From: Microbacterium paraoxydans
GTDB taxonomy: Bacteria; Actinomycetota; Actinomycetes; Actinomycetales; Microbacteriaceae
Direction: 5' to 3'
Length of the DNA: 64,000 nt
Assembly: GCF_018224615.1 (NCBI RefSeq)
Contig: NZ_JAGTUK010000002.1
Location: 248,001-312,000 of the forward strand
Shown here: piece after piece, positions 44,094 through 54,404 of the stretch
Layout of the letters: each line of letters begins with the position of its first letter
How positions within the stretch are numbered: the first letter of the stretch is position 1
Program-made: the position numbers and the translations under genes
The notes under the pieces: generated by a model
Told to the model about the DNA's origin: nothing
Database searches by the model: none
What the model saw: the letters and a program-made list of their open reading frames with translations, nothing else

Positions 44094-44944
44094 TGGCGAC
44101 CATCAAGACCGTCGCGCGCGACCGCTCGGTCACCCACTTCGTCTCCCGCATCCTGTTCACGCTCGTGCTCGTGCTCGTGTCGCTGTTCTTCGCGCTGCCG
44201 ATGGTGTGGCTGATCCTCGCCCCGTTCGACGCCACGCCCTCGCTCACCGTGTCCTGGCCCGACTGGACCCTCGACAACTTCGCCCGCCTGGCGGAGAACC
44301 CCTACGCGCTGAAGTCGATCCTCAACTCGCTGATCCTCGGCGTCGGGACCATGGCGCTCGTGATCGTGCTGGGCGCGCTCGCGTCGTACGCCATGAGCCG
44401 CATCAACATCCCGGGGCGCGACGGGATCCTCTACGGACTGCTGCTGCTGTCGTCGATCGTGACCGGCACCGCCGCCATGGTGCCGACCTTCCAGCTCATC
44501 AACCAGCTGCAGCTGATCAACACGCACGTCGGGGTGATCCTGGTGCTCGCGGGCGGCATCCTGCCCACCGTGATCTTCATCCTCAAGGACTTCATGGACT
44601 CGATCCCGAAGTCGTACGAGGAATCGGCGCGGCTGTACGGCGCTGGTCCGTTCCGCATCCTGAAGGACGTGGTGGTGCCGATCGCGCGGCCGGGGCTGGC
44701 GTTCATCGCGATCTGGACCATCGTGCAGGTGTGGGGCAACTTCCTCGTCCCGTTCCTGCTGCTGCGCACGCCCGACATGCAGCCGGCCGCCGTGCTCATG
44801 TACACGTTCTACACCGAGAGCGGCCAGGCCGATCTGCGGCTCATCTCCGCGTTCTCGCTCGTCTTCTCGGTGCCCGTCCTCCTCATCTACTTCTTCGTCA
44901 ACCGCCGCTACGGCTTCCGCTTCCACGGAGGGATCAAGTCCTGA
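44090..44944 (+). CDS. Sugar ABC transporter permease (MalG-like)
   Basis: A 284-residue membrane protein with six helices and EAA loop YEESARLYGAGPFRILKDVVVPIARPGL. The C-terminus ends in the short basic FVNRRYGFRFHGGIKS usual for this family. Start overlaps the first permease as ATGA (a second ATG follows directly), and the stop overlaps the ATPase start as TGATG, so the three are translated as a unit. Confidence 0.93.
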   Translation: MMATIKTVARDRSVTHFVSRILFTLVLVLVSLFFALPMVWLILAPFDATPSLTVSWPDWTLDNFARLAENPYALKSILNSLILGVGTMALVIVLGALASYAMSRINIPGRDGILYGLLLLSSIVTGTAAMVPTFQLINQLQLINTHVGVILVLAGGILPTVIFILKDFMDSIPKSYEESARLYGAGPFRILKDVVVPIARPGLAFIAIWTIVQVWGNFLVPFLLLRTPDMQPAAVLMYTFYTESGQADLRLISAFSLVFSVPVLLIYFFVNRRYGFRFHGGIKS

Positions 44945-46017
44945 TGGCCGCCATCACTGCAACCCAACTCGTCAAGGAGTACCCCGGCGGGGTGCGCGGG
45001 GTCGACAGCGTCGACGTCGAGATCGCCGACGGCGAGTTCTTCGCCCTCCTCGGCCCCTCCGGCTGCGGCAAGACGACGCTGCTCCGCTCGATCGCCGGCC
45101 TGGAGAGCATCACGTCCGGCCGCCTCACGATCGGCGACAAGGACGTCACGAACGCCGAGCCCGGCGAGCGCGGCGTGGCCATGGTGTTCCAGGACTACGC
45201 CCTGTTCCCCCACATGGACGTCGCCGACAACATCGCCTACCCGCTGCGCATCCGCCGCGTCGCGAAGAACGAGCGGCGCACCACGGCCGAGTCGGTCGCG
45301 AACGGCCTCTCGCTCAACGGCCTCATCGAGCGTCGCCCCGGCCAGCTCTCCGGCGGGCAGCAGCAGCGTGTGGCCCTGGCGCGCGCGGTCGCCACGCGCC
45401 CCGATGTGCTGCTGCTGGACGAGCCGCTGTCGAACCTCGACGCGCGGCTGCGGCTCGAGGCGCGCACGTTCCTCAAGGAGCTGCAGCGCGACCTCGGGGT
45501 GACCACGGTGTTCGTGACGCACGACCAGGCCGAGGCGCTCGCGCTGGCCGACCGGATCGCGGTCATGAAGGCGGGCAAGCTGCAGCAGATCGGCTCGCCG
45601 CGGGAGATCTTCCACCGACCGAACAACACGTTCGTCGCGGGGTTCATCGGCTCGGTGCCCATGAACCTTCTGGAGACCACGGTCGCGGGCGGCCGCGTGC
45701 GGATCGGTGACGCCGAGGTGTCCGTGCCCGACGAGGCCGCGACGGCCGTGCGCGAGGGGCAGGCCGTGAGCTGGGGCATCCGCCCGGAGTACCTCCGCTG
45801 GACGACCGAGCCCGTGGCCGACGGTATCCCCGCCGAGGTCGTGGTGACCGAGACGCTCGGCGCGACCAGCCTGGTGCTGGTGAGCGCGGGCGAGCACAAG
45901 CTGCAGGTCGTCGTGCCGGAGGAGCTCGAGCCGGAGGCGGGCGACCGCGGCTGGATCGTGCCGCAGCAGCGCCGCGCCCTGCTGTTCGACGCCGAGACCA
46001 CCGAGCGGATCGGCTGA
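44944..46017 (+). CDS. Sugar ABC transporter ATPase (UgpC/MalK type)
   Basis: A 357-residue ATPase: Walker A GPSGCGKTT (about 37-45), signature LSGGQQQRVALARA, Walker B LLLDEPLSNLDA, H-loop VTHDQAEALALADR, then a TOBE domain (about 240-350). It energises the preceding two permeases. Having a dedicated ATPase is notable because many actinobacterial sugar transporters share one MsiK. TGATG junctions on both sides. Confidence 0.93.
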   Translation: MAAITATQLVKEYPGGVRGVDSVDVEIADGEFFALLGPSGCGKTTLLRSIAGLESITSGRLTIGDKDVTNAEPGERGVAMVFQDYALFPHMDVADNIAYPLRIRRVAKNERRTTAESVANGLSLNGLIERRPGQLSGGQQQRVALARAVATRPDVLLLDEPLSNLDARLRLEARTFLKELQRDLGVTTVFVTHDQAEALALADRIAVMKAGKLQQIGSPREIFHRPNNTFVAGFIGSVPMNLLETTVAGGRVRIGDAEVSVPDEAATAVREGQAVSWGIRPEYLRWTTEPVADGIPAEVVVTETLGATSLVLVSAGEHKLQVVVPEELEPEAGDRGWIVPQQRRALLFDAETTERIG

Positions 46018-47273
46018 TGGCCCGCCTCCGCACCACCCTGCGCCTGACGCACGAGCGGCAGAACGAGGACCGCTACGTGCGGGTGCCGTTCGAGGTGCCG
46101 GCGGGCACCGAGTCGCTCGAGGTGCGCCTGTCGTACGACACCGAGGCGGCCGTGATCGACCTCGGGTGCGAGGGCGCGGCGGGGTGGCGCGGATGGTCGG
46201 GCGGATCGCGGCAGGACTTCGTGATCCGCGGCGACGACGCCACGCCCGGCTACCTCCCCGGCCGTCCGGAGGAGGGGGAGTGGAGCGTCATCCTCGGCGT
46301 GCACCGGCTCCCCGACGGCGGCACCGACGCGACGGTGGAGGTGCTGCTCCCCGCGGAGTCGGGCATCGACCACGGCCCGGTGCCCCCGCGCATCGACGGG
46401 GTGCCGCGCGGGAGCAGCCGGAACCTGCCCGCGGCCCCCGGACTGCGCTGGTATGCCGGCGACTTCCACGGCCACACCCTGCACTCGGACGGCCACGAGA
46501 GCATCGCGGGGCTCGCATCGCTGGGCGTCCGCGCGGGGCTCGACTTCCTGTCCGTGACCGACCACAACACCGTCAGCCATCACGCGCACCTGCCGGTCGT
46601 CGGCGCGCAGCAGGGCATCACACTGCTGCCGGGCCAAGAGGTCACCACGCACCGCGGTCACGCGAATGCCTTCGGCGACATCGGCTGGATCGACTTCCGC
46701 CGTCCGGCCCAGGAGTGGGTGGACGAGGTGGAGCGCCGTGGCGGCGTGCTGAGCGTGAACCACCCCATCTCGGGCGACTGCTCCTGGCTGCATCCGCTCG
46801 AGCGCACCCCGCGGGCGATCGAGCTGTGGCATTCCACGTGGTACCGCGAGCTGATCGCCACGTCGCCGCTGGCGTTCCACGAGCGCTGGGACAAGGGTGC
46901 GGTGCTGCTCGGCGGCGCCGACTTCCACATGCAGAGCCAGGGCATCGGCCCCGGCACCCCGACCACGTGGGTCGCGGCGGAGGACGACTCGGCCGAGGCG
47001 ATCCTGGCCGGGGTCGCTGCCGGCCGCACCGCCATCATGGGCGGCGTGACCGTGCGCGACGGTCTCACCGTGCCAGAACTGTTCACGGCGCCCGTGCTGC
47101 TGCGGGTGGACGGCGAACTGCTCGCGATCGACGCCGACGGCCTGATCCTCGTCGACGGCGCCGGCGCACGCCGCTCCGTGCACGGCGACCGCACCCCGTT
47201 CGACGGCGACCCCGCCGCCGGCCCCTACTACCTGCTGCACCCCGACCGCAGCATCGCCGCCCTGTGCGCCTGA
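46017..47273 (+). CDS. PHP-domain metallohydrolase (CehA/McbA type)
   Basis: A 418-residue protein. The N-terminal part (about 1-140) is a beta-sandwich with RLTHERQNEDRYVRVPFEVPAG in parts. The PHP domain begins at WYAGDFHGHTLHSDGHES (about 143-160) and continues with LSVTDHNTVSHHA, LPGQEVTTHRGH, VNHPISGDCSW and LLGGADFHMQS, the His/Asp/Glu set for two or three metals. PHP enzymes cleave phosphoesters or related bonds. Lying between the transporter and the mannosidase, it may act on an incoming phosphorylated glycoside. No signal peptide, so it is cytoplasmic. Confidence 0.86.
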   Translation: MARLRTTLRLTHERQNEDRYVRVPFEVPAGTESLEVRLSYDTEAAVIDLGCEGAAGWRGWSGGSRQDFVIRGDDATPGYLPGRPEEGEWSVILGVHRLPDGGTDATVEVLLPAESGIDHGPVPPRIDGVPRGSSRNLPAAPGLRWYAGDFHGHTLHSDGHESIAGLASLGVRAGLDFLSVTDHNTVSHHAHLPVVGAQQGITLLPGQEVTTHRGHANAFGDIGWIDFRRPAQEWVDEVERRGGVLSVNHPISGDCSWLHPLERTPRAIELWHSTWYRELIATSPLAFHERWDKGAVLLGGADFHMQSQGIGPGTPTTWVAAEDDSAEAILAGVAAGRTAIMGGVTVRDGLTVPELFTAPVLLRVDGELLAIDADGLILVDGAGARRSVHGDRTPFDGDPAAGPYYLLHPDRSIAALCA

Positions 47274-47315
47274 GCGCACGTCACCGTTCCCTCCGAGAGA
47301 CAGGAGCCCCCGCCC

Positions 47316-50003
47316 GTGAGCAGTGAGATCGTCGTCGTCCCCCACACCCACTGGGACCGCGAGTGGTACGAGCCGCACGACGTGTTCCGCCTGCGCCTGG
47401 TGCACATGCTGGACCGTCTGATCGGCATCCTCGAGGCGGAGCCCGCGTACCGGTTCACTCTCGACGGGCAGGCCGCCGCGATCGAGGACTACCTGGAGAT
47501 GCGTCCCGACATGCGCGACCGCGTGGTGGCACTGGTCGAGAGCGGGCAGTTGAGCATCGGCCCGTTCCTGATCCTGCTCGACGAGTTCGGCTGCGACGGC
47601 GAGACGATCGTGCGCAACCTGGAGCTCGGCCGCGCGGCGAGCGCCCGACTGGGCCGCACCATGCCCGTCGGCTACCTGCCGGACATGTTCGGTCATGCGG
47701 CGCAGATGCCGCAGATCCTGGCGGGCTTCGGCATCCGTCACAGCGCCCTGTGGCGTGGTGTGCCTGGGGATGTGCAGGAGCACGCGTTCGCCTGGGTCGC
47801 CCCGAATGGCGACACGGTGCGCTGCGAGTACCTGTTCGATGGCTACGGCAACGGGCTCGACATGTTCGCGCTGCCCGGTCAGCTCGCCGCGCTCGCGCCC
47901 GACTACGCCGCCCGCACTGCGTCCTGGTACGGCGACGACCCGGTGCTGGCGATGCTGGGCACGGACCACTCCGCGCCGCCCGAGGACCTGGCCGAGGTGA
48001 TCCGCGACTACGACGCCGCCGGGGGTGAGCCGCGCCTGTCCATCGCGACGCTCGACGAGCACCTGGCGCGCTACACGACCGACGCCGACGCGCTCGCCGC
48101 CCTGCCGCAGGTGCGGGGGGAGATGCGCTCGCACGCCCGCGGCAACCTGCTGCCCGGCGTGTTCTCGATCCGCACCAACCTCAAGCGGGAGATGGCCCGC
48201 TCGGAGCAGGCGCTGACCGCGGCCGAGCGTCTCGACCTGCTCTACGGCACGCGCGACCACCGGTCGTTCTTCGACACCGCGTGGTACCGCCTGGTGGAGA
48301 GCACCGCGCACGATTCGGTCACCGGGTGCGGGGTCGACGCCACCGCGGAGCAGGTGGGCACCCGCATCCACACCGCGGGCCACATCGCCCGCGGTGTGAT
48401 CGACAGCGTGCTGCGCGACGTGGCCGCGGCCGTGACCCCGGCGCAGCACCTGGTGTTCAACCCCTCCGGCTTCGCCCGCCGCGCGCAGGTCGAGGTGACG
48501 CTGCACGGCGTCGACCCCGCCGCCCTGTCGCCGGGCGTGCAGGTGCTCGACCCGCTGCCGACCGTGCTGGGCGACGAGCGCCTGCGCACGGCCGACCTCC
48601 CCAAGCTCCTGCGCCGCATCCACGGCCGTGAGCTGTTCGGCCAGCAGATCAACGGCTATACGTGGGGCGAGCGGTCGCTGCGCTTCGAGGTGGCCGAGAG
48701 CCCCCGCGGGGTGTGGGATCTGGCGGCGTTCACGGTGGAGCTGGAGGAGCGGGTGGCCGCCGATCCCACGGGCGACGACCTGTGGCACGTGGAGACCATC
48801 GCGGACCCGCGGCACCGGGCGCTGCTGGCGGTCGACCTCGACGGTGTCGCGCTCGCCGCGGTGTCGGAGACCTCGGCGCCGGCCCCGCTCGACCCGGTGC
48901 GCGTGACGGCGACCTCGCTGTCGAACGCGGCGCTGACCGTCACGGTGAACCCCGACGGCACGGTGCGGATCGAGGGCGCGGACGGCTCGACCGTCGACGG
49001 CGCGCTGGCGCTGGTGGACGAGGGTGACTGCGGCGATTCGTACAACTACGGCCCGGTGGACCCCGCGTCCGCGGTGACCGCGCCGCGCGAGGTCGAGGTG
49101 ACGGTGGCCGAGGAGGGTCCGCTGCGCGGGCGGCTGCGCATCCGGCGCGTGTACGACCTGCCGGAGCGTCTCGACGCCGACCGTCGCCGCAGCGCCGCCA
49201 CGGTGCCGCTCGTGACCGAGACCACGGTCGAGCTGCGCGAGGGCGAGGGGTTCGTGCGGGTGGGCATCGACTACGTCAACACCGCGTCGGATCATCGGCT
49301 GCGGGTGCTCGTGCCGACGGGTGCGGCGGGGCTGGAGTCGTCGCGCAGCGCGGGACAGTACGGGCTCACGGTGCGCGGGCGCGAGGCCGAGGGCGGCTGG
49401 GGCGAGTTCCCGCTGCCGACCTATCCGGCGTACCGCTTCGCCGCCGCGGGCGACACCGCGGTGCTGGTGCAGAAGCTGTCGGAGTACGAGCTCGTGTCCA
49501 CGCCGGGCGCCCCGGATGCGCTCGCGGTGACGCTGTCGCGCTCGGTGGGCATGATGAGCGTGAACCTGCATCCGCTGCGCGACGAGCCGGCGGGTTCGGA
49601 GATCCCGGTGCCAGGGGCGCAGTACCTGGGGGTCGCCGTGCACACCGATCTGGCGATCCTGGTGGGCGCCGACGACGCGGCCGCGGTGCGGGCGTCCGAC
49701 CTGTTCCGGCACGACCCGCTCGTGGTGCGCGGAACGGGCGACACGGACGGCACGCTGCCCGAGCCCGCGTTCCGGGTGGAGCTGTCGGGTGATGTGGTGC
49801 TCGAGTCGGCGCGGCGTGTGGACGACGAGGCGGAGCTGCGCTTCGTGAACTACCTCGACGGGGAGCGCGAGCTGGCCCTGGCGACCGATGGCTCGTGGAA
49901 CGGTGTGGACCTGCGCGGTGAGGTGCAGGAGTCGGAGCTCGACACGCGGGGCGCACGGGTGGCGGGCGGCGGCGTGTTCAGCCTGCGGCGCACAATCCGG
50001 TGA
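47316..50003 (+). CDS. GH38 alpha-mannosidase
   Basis: An 895-residue cytoplasmic glycosidase. VVPHTHWDREWY (His 12 and Asp 14 as zinc ligands) opens the catalytic domain, the nucleophile is in GYLPDMFGHAAQMPQIL (Asp about 123), and STAHDSVTGCGVD carries another zinc His. The middle helical domain and the C-terminal beta domains (about 400-895) are complete. GH38 enzymes hydrolyse alpha-mannosides by a retaining mechanism. GTG start with AGGAG upstream. It sits between the transporter/PHP genes and iolC, suggesting it trims mannose from an imported conjugate. Confidence 0.92.
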   Translation: MSSEIVVVPHTHWDREWYEPHDVFRLRLVHMLDRLIGILEAEPAYRFTLDGQAAAIEDYLEMRPDMRDRVVALVESGQLSIGPFLILLDEFGCDGETIVRNLELGRAASARLGRTMPVGYLPDMFGHAAQMPQILAGFGIRHSALWRGVPGDVQEHAFAWVAPNGDTVRCEYLFDGYGNGLDMFALPGQLAALAPDYAARTASWYGDDPVLAMLGTDHSAPPEDLAEVIRDYDAAGGEPRLSIATLDEHLARYTTDADALAALPQVRGEMRSHARGNLLPGVFSIRTNLKREMARSEQALTAAERLDLLYGTRDHRSFFDTAWYRLVESTAHDSVTGCGVDATAEQVGTRIHTAGHIARGVIDSVLRDVAAAVTPAQHLVFNPSGFARRAQVEVTLHGVDPAALSPGVQVLDPLPTVLGDERLRTADLPKLLRRIHGRELFGQQINGYTWGERSLRFEVAESPRGVWDLAAFTVELEERVAADPTGDDLWHVETIADPRHRALLAVDLDGVALAAVSETSAPAPLDPVRVTATSLSNAALTVTVNPDGTVRIEGADGSTVDGALALVDEGDCGDSYNYGPVDPASAVTAPREVEVTVAEEGPLRGRLRIRRVYDLPERLDADRRRSAATVPLVTETTVELREGEGFVRVGIDYVNTASDHRLRVLVPTGAAGLESSRSAGQYGLTVRGREAEGGWGEFPLPTYPAYRFAAAGDTAVLVQKLSEYELVSTPGAPDALAVTLSRSVGMMSVNLHPLRDEPAGSEIPVPGAQYLGVAVHTDLAILVGADDAAAVRASDLFRHDPLVVRGTGDTDGTLPEPAFRVELSGDVVLESARRVDDEAELRFVNYLDGERELALATDGSWNGVDLRGEVQESELDTRGARVAGGGVFSLRRTIR

Positions 50004-50030
50004 CGGTTCCGACGGACGAGAGTGCAATAG

Positions 50031-50046
50031 TGCTAATGTTAGGACA
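50031..50046 (+). promoter_or_regulatory. iolC promoter with full-match IolR-type box
   Basis: An extended -10 TGC-TAATGT (-10 at 50034-50039) overlaps the box TGTCCTAACA read on the minus strand (50046-50037). That box fits KGWCHTRACA at all ten positions. The overlap with the -10 suggests direct repression of iolC and following genes. Confidence 0.6.
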
Positions 50047-50070
50047 AACACAAGCAGGGAAGGAGGGACG

Positions 50071-51027
50071 ATGACGGACGGAGCGCGGATCACCGAGATC
50101 CTCAGCATCGGACGGCTCGGCGTCGACCTCTACCCCCTGCAGGACGGCATCGGGCTGGGCGAGGTCACGAGCTTCGGCAAGTACCTCGGTGGCAGCGCGG
50201 CCAACGTCGCGGTCGCCGCCGCCCGGTACGGCCACGACACGGCGCTGCTGTCGCGCGTGGGTGACGACCCGTTCGGCCGCTACCTCCGCGCCGAGCTCGA
50301 GCGGCTCGGGGTGTCCCCTCGCTTCGTGCCCACCGACCCGGACTACAAGACCCCGATCACGTTCTGCGAGATCTTCCCGCCCGACGACTTCCCGCTCTAC
50401 TTCTACCGCGAGCCCTCGGCGCCCGACCTGCAGATCCGATCCGCCGACGTCGACGCCGACACGGTGCGCGACGCGGCGCTGGTGTGGTTCACGGCGACCG
50501 GGCTCAGCGAGGAACCGAGCCGCACGACCCACCTCGACCTGCTGGCGCTGCGGGGCCGCACGACCCACACCGTGTTCGACCTCGACTACCGCCCGATGTT
50601 CTGGGAGTCGGCCGAGGCCGCGCGGCCCTGGGTGCAGCGCGCGCTCGAGTTCGCGACCGTCGCCGTCGGCAACCGCGAGGAATGCGAGGTCGCGGTCGGC
50701 GAGAGCGACCCGGAGCGGGCGGCCGACGCGCTGCTCGACCGCGGCGTGCAGCTCGCGATCGTGAAGCAGGGGCCGCGCGGCGTGCTGGCCAAGTCCGCCA
50801 CGGAACGCGTCGAGATCCCGGCGCGCCGGATCGCGGTGGTCAACGGCCTCGGCGCGGGCGACGCGTTCGGCGGAGCCCTGTGCCACGGACTGCTCGCCGG
50901 GTGGCCGCTGGAGAAGACCCTGACGTGGGCCAACGTGGCGGGCGGCATCGTCGCCGGTCGCCGCGAGTGCTCCACGGCAATGCCGACCGAGCGCGAGATC
51001 GCGGAGGTCGTGAACGGAGATGCGTGA
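50071..51027 (+). CDS. iolC: 5-dehydro-2-deoxygluconokinase
   Basis: A 318-residue PfkB-family kinase. ILSIGRLGVDLYPLQDG near the N-terminus, GKYLGGSAANVAVAAARYG (substrate loop), TPITFCEIFPPDDFPLYFYREPSAPD in parts, and the catalytic GLGAGDAFGGAL (Asp as base) match IolC. It phosphorylates 5-dehydro-2-deoxy-D-gluconate. Strong ribosome-binding site GGAAGGAGGG. The iolC-iolD genes run head to tail. Confidence 0.93.
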   Translation: MTDGARITEILSIGRLGVDLYPLQDGIGLGEVTSFGKYLGGSAANVAVAAARYGHDTALLSRVGDDPFGRYLRAELERLGVSPRFVPTDPDYKTPITFCEIFPPDDFPLYFYREPSAPDLQIRSADVDADTVRDAALVWFTATGLSEEPSRTTHLDLLALRGRTTHTVFDLDYRPMFWESAEAARPWVQRALEFATVAVGNREECEVAVGESDPERAADALLDRGVQLAIVKQGPRGVLAKSATERVEIPARRIAVVNGLGAGDAFGGALCHGLLAGWPLEKTLTWANVAGGIVAGRRECSTAMPTEREIAEVVNGDA

Positions 51028-51028
51028 C

Positions 51029-51928
51029 ATGACAGCACTGACGCAAGAGGACTTCGAACGGCTGCGCACCGTGCGGGCCGAGTCCCCGCGGGCGATCCGC
51101 GAGCTGCTGGCCGCACGCCGCCGCCGCGACATCATCCGCGGCGACGGGCGCCTGTTCATCATCGCCGCCGACCACCCCGCACGCGGAGCCCTGGCCGTGG
51201 GCGGAGAGCCCTACGCCATGGCCGACCGCTACGAGCTGCTCGACCGGCTCGCGATCGCGCTGCGCCACCCCGGGGTCGACGGGGTGCTGGGCACGCCGGA
51301 CATCATCGACGACCTGGCGGTGCTCGGCCTGCTCGACGACAAGATCGTGGTCGGCTCGATGAACCGCGGCGGGCTGCGCGGCGCGAGCTTCGAGATGGAC
51401 GACCGCTACACGGGGTATGACGTGCCGGCCATGGTCGACTCGGGCATCGACTTCGCCAAGGCGCTGCTGCGCGTGAACCTCGACGACGACGGCACCGCGC
51501 CCACGCTCGCGTCCACCGCCGACGCGGTGACCGCGGCCGCCCGTGCCGAGCTGCCGATCATGCTGGAGCCGTTCCTGAGCCGCCGCGTGGACGGCCGCAT
51601 CGTGAACGACCTGAGCCCCGACGCGGTGATGCTGTCGATCGCGATCGCGAGCGGACTCGGTGCGAGCAGCGCGAGCACGTGGCTCAAGCTGCCCGTGGTC
51701 GACGACATGGAGCGCGTGCTCGCGGCGACCACGCTTCCGGTGCTGCTCCTGGGCGGCGACGCCGGCGCCGACCCCGACGACACGTTCTCCTCGTGGGAGG
51801 ACGCCCTGTCGCTGCCCGGTGTGCGCGGACTCACGGTCGGCCGCACGCTGCTGTACTCCTCCGACATCGACGTGGCGTCCGCGATCGACGTCGCCGCCTC
51901 CCTCGTCCACCCCGGCCTCCCGGCCTGA
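51029..51928 (+). CDS. Cgl0159-type (beta/alpha)8 protein, probable IolJ-like aldolase
   Basis: A 299-residue class I aldolase-like barrel of the type called Cgl0159 after the C. glutamicum inositol cluster. LFIIAADHPARGALAVGG, VLGTPDIIDDLAVLG, VVGSMNRGGLRGASFEMDDRYTGYD in parts and TWLKLPVVDDMERVLAATTLPVLLLGG (candidate Lys) are visible. It probably splits the IolC product into malonate semialdehyde and dihydroxyacetone phosphate. I prefer ATG 51029 (GGAGA 8 bases upstream) to an ATG at 51020. It lies one base after the iolC stop. Confidence 0.82.
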   Translation: MTALTQEDFERLRTVRAESPRAIRELLAARRRRDIIRGDGRLFIIAADHPARGALAVGGEPYAMADRYELLDRLAIALRHPGVDGVLGTPDIIDDLAVLGLLDDKIVVGSMNRGGLRGASFEMDDRYTGYDVPAMVDSGIDFAKALLRVNLDDDGTAPTLASTADAVTAAARAELPIMLEPFLSRRVDGRIVNDLSPDAVMLSIAIASGLGASSASTWLKLPVVDDMERVLAATTLPVLLLGGDAGADPDDTFSSWEDALSLPGVRGLTVGRTLLYSSDIDVASAIDVAASLVHPGLPA

Positions 51929-51943
51929 CCCCGAAGGACACGC

Positions 51944-53461
<1,518 letters not shown>

Positions 53462-53492
53462 GCACGACGCGCATGCGCGGACAGGAGTGGTC

Positions 53493-54404
53493 ATGACCGG
53501 ACGAGACGCCTGGTTCCACCGTCGCGGCGCGCTCGATGCCGAGGGCTGGGAGAGCATCGTCGACGAGCGCCTCCCCGGGTGGGAGCACACCGGACTGCGG
53601 GTCGGGGTGCTCGCCGAGGGGGAGGTCCTCGAACTCGCCGACACCGGGGTCGAGCGCCTCATCGTCCCGCTCGCCGGCTCGTTCACGGTCGAGCACACCG
53701 AGGGTGGCACGGCGATGGAGACCGTGCTGGCCGGGCGGCCGTCCGTGTTCCACGGCCCCACCGACGTGCTCTACCTGTCCAGCGCCGCGACCGCGGTGAT
53801 CCGCGGGATCGGGCGGGTCGCGGTCGCGTCCTCGCCGACCACGGTCGTGCATCCCACGCGGCACGTCCGCGCCGCGGAGACCCCGGTCGAGCTGCGCGGA
53901 GCCGGACGGTCGAGCCGTCAGGTGCACAACTTCGGCACCCCGCAGGCGCTCGACGCGGAGCGGCTGATCGTGTGCGAGGTGCTCACGCCCGCGGAGAACT
54001 GGTCGTCGTATCCCCCGCACAAGCACGATGAGCACGTGCCGGGCCGGGAGTCGCGGCTGGAGGAGATCTACTACTTCGAGGCGGCGCCCACCCGCGACGG
54101 CGGTCGCGCCGACGCGGCGGACGACGCGTTCGGGATGTTCGCGGCGTACTCCTCGACCGCGGGCGACATCGACGTCTCCGCGATGGTCCGCACGGGCGAC
54201 GTGGCCCTGGTGCCGTACGGCTATCACGGTCCCGCTGTCGCAGCGCCCGGCTACGACCTCTACTACCTCAACGTGATGGCCGGGCCCGACCGGGAGCGCG
54301 TCTGGCTCATCACCGACGACCCCGCGCACGCGTGGGTGCGCGACAGCTGGACCGGGCAGGACATCGACCCCCGGCTCCCTTACCGAGCAGAAGGAGCGCA
54401 GTGA
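53493..54404 (+). CDS. iolB: 5-deoxy-glucuronate isomerase
   Basis: A 303-residue double-cupin protein (KduI/IolB family). SSYPPHKHDEHVPGRESRLEEIYYFE in parts holds the metal ligands His, His and Glu, with a further His in PYGYHGPAVAAPGYDLYYLNVMAGP. It converts 5-deoxy-glucuronate to 5-dehydro-2-deoxygluconate. The ATG at 53493 has ACAGGAG upstream. Stop and iolD start overlap by one base. Confidence 0.93.
   Translation: MTGRDAWFHRRGALDAEGWESIVDERLPGWEHTGLRVGVLAEGEVLELADTGVERLIVPLAGSFTVEHTEGGTAMETVLAGRPSVFHGPTDVLYLSSAATAVIRGIGRVAVASSPTTVVHPTRHVRAAETPVELRGAGRSSRQVHNFGTPQALDAERLIVCEVLTPAENWSSYPPHKHDEHVPGRESRLEEIYYFEAAPTRDGGRADAADDAFGMFAAYSSTAGDIDVSAMVRTGDVALVPYGYHGPAVAAPGYDLYYLNVMAGPDRERVWLITDDPAHAWVRDSWTGQDIDPRLPYRAEGAQ

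Noticed and set aside
45237..50108. A 1623-codon open frame on the minus strand
   Set aside because: It runs antisense to the ATPase, PHP, mannosidase and iolC start, all with clear family motifs. Its product is Arg/His/Gly/Val-rich with no domain; it is an effect of high-GC codon use.
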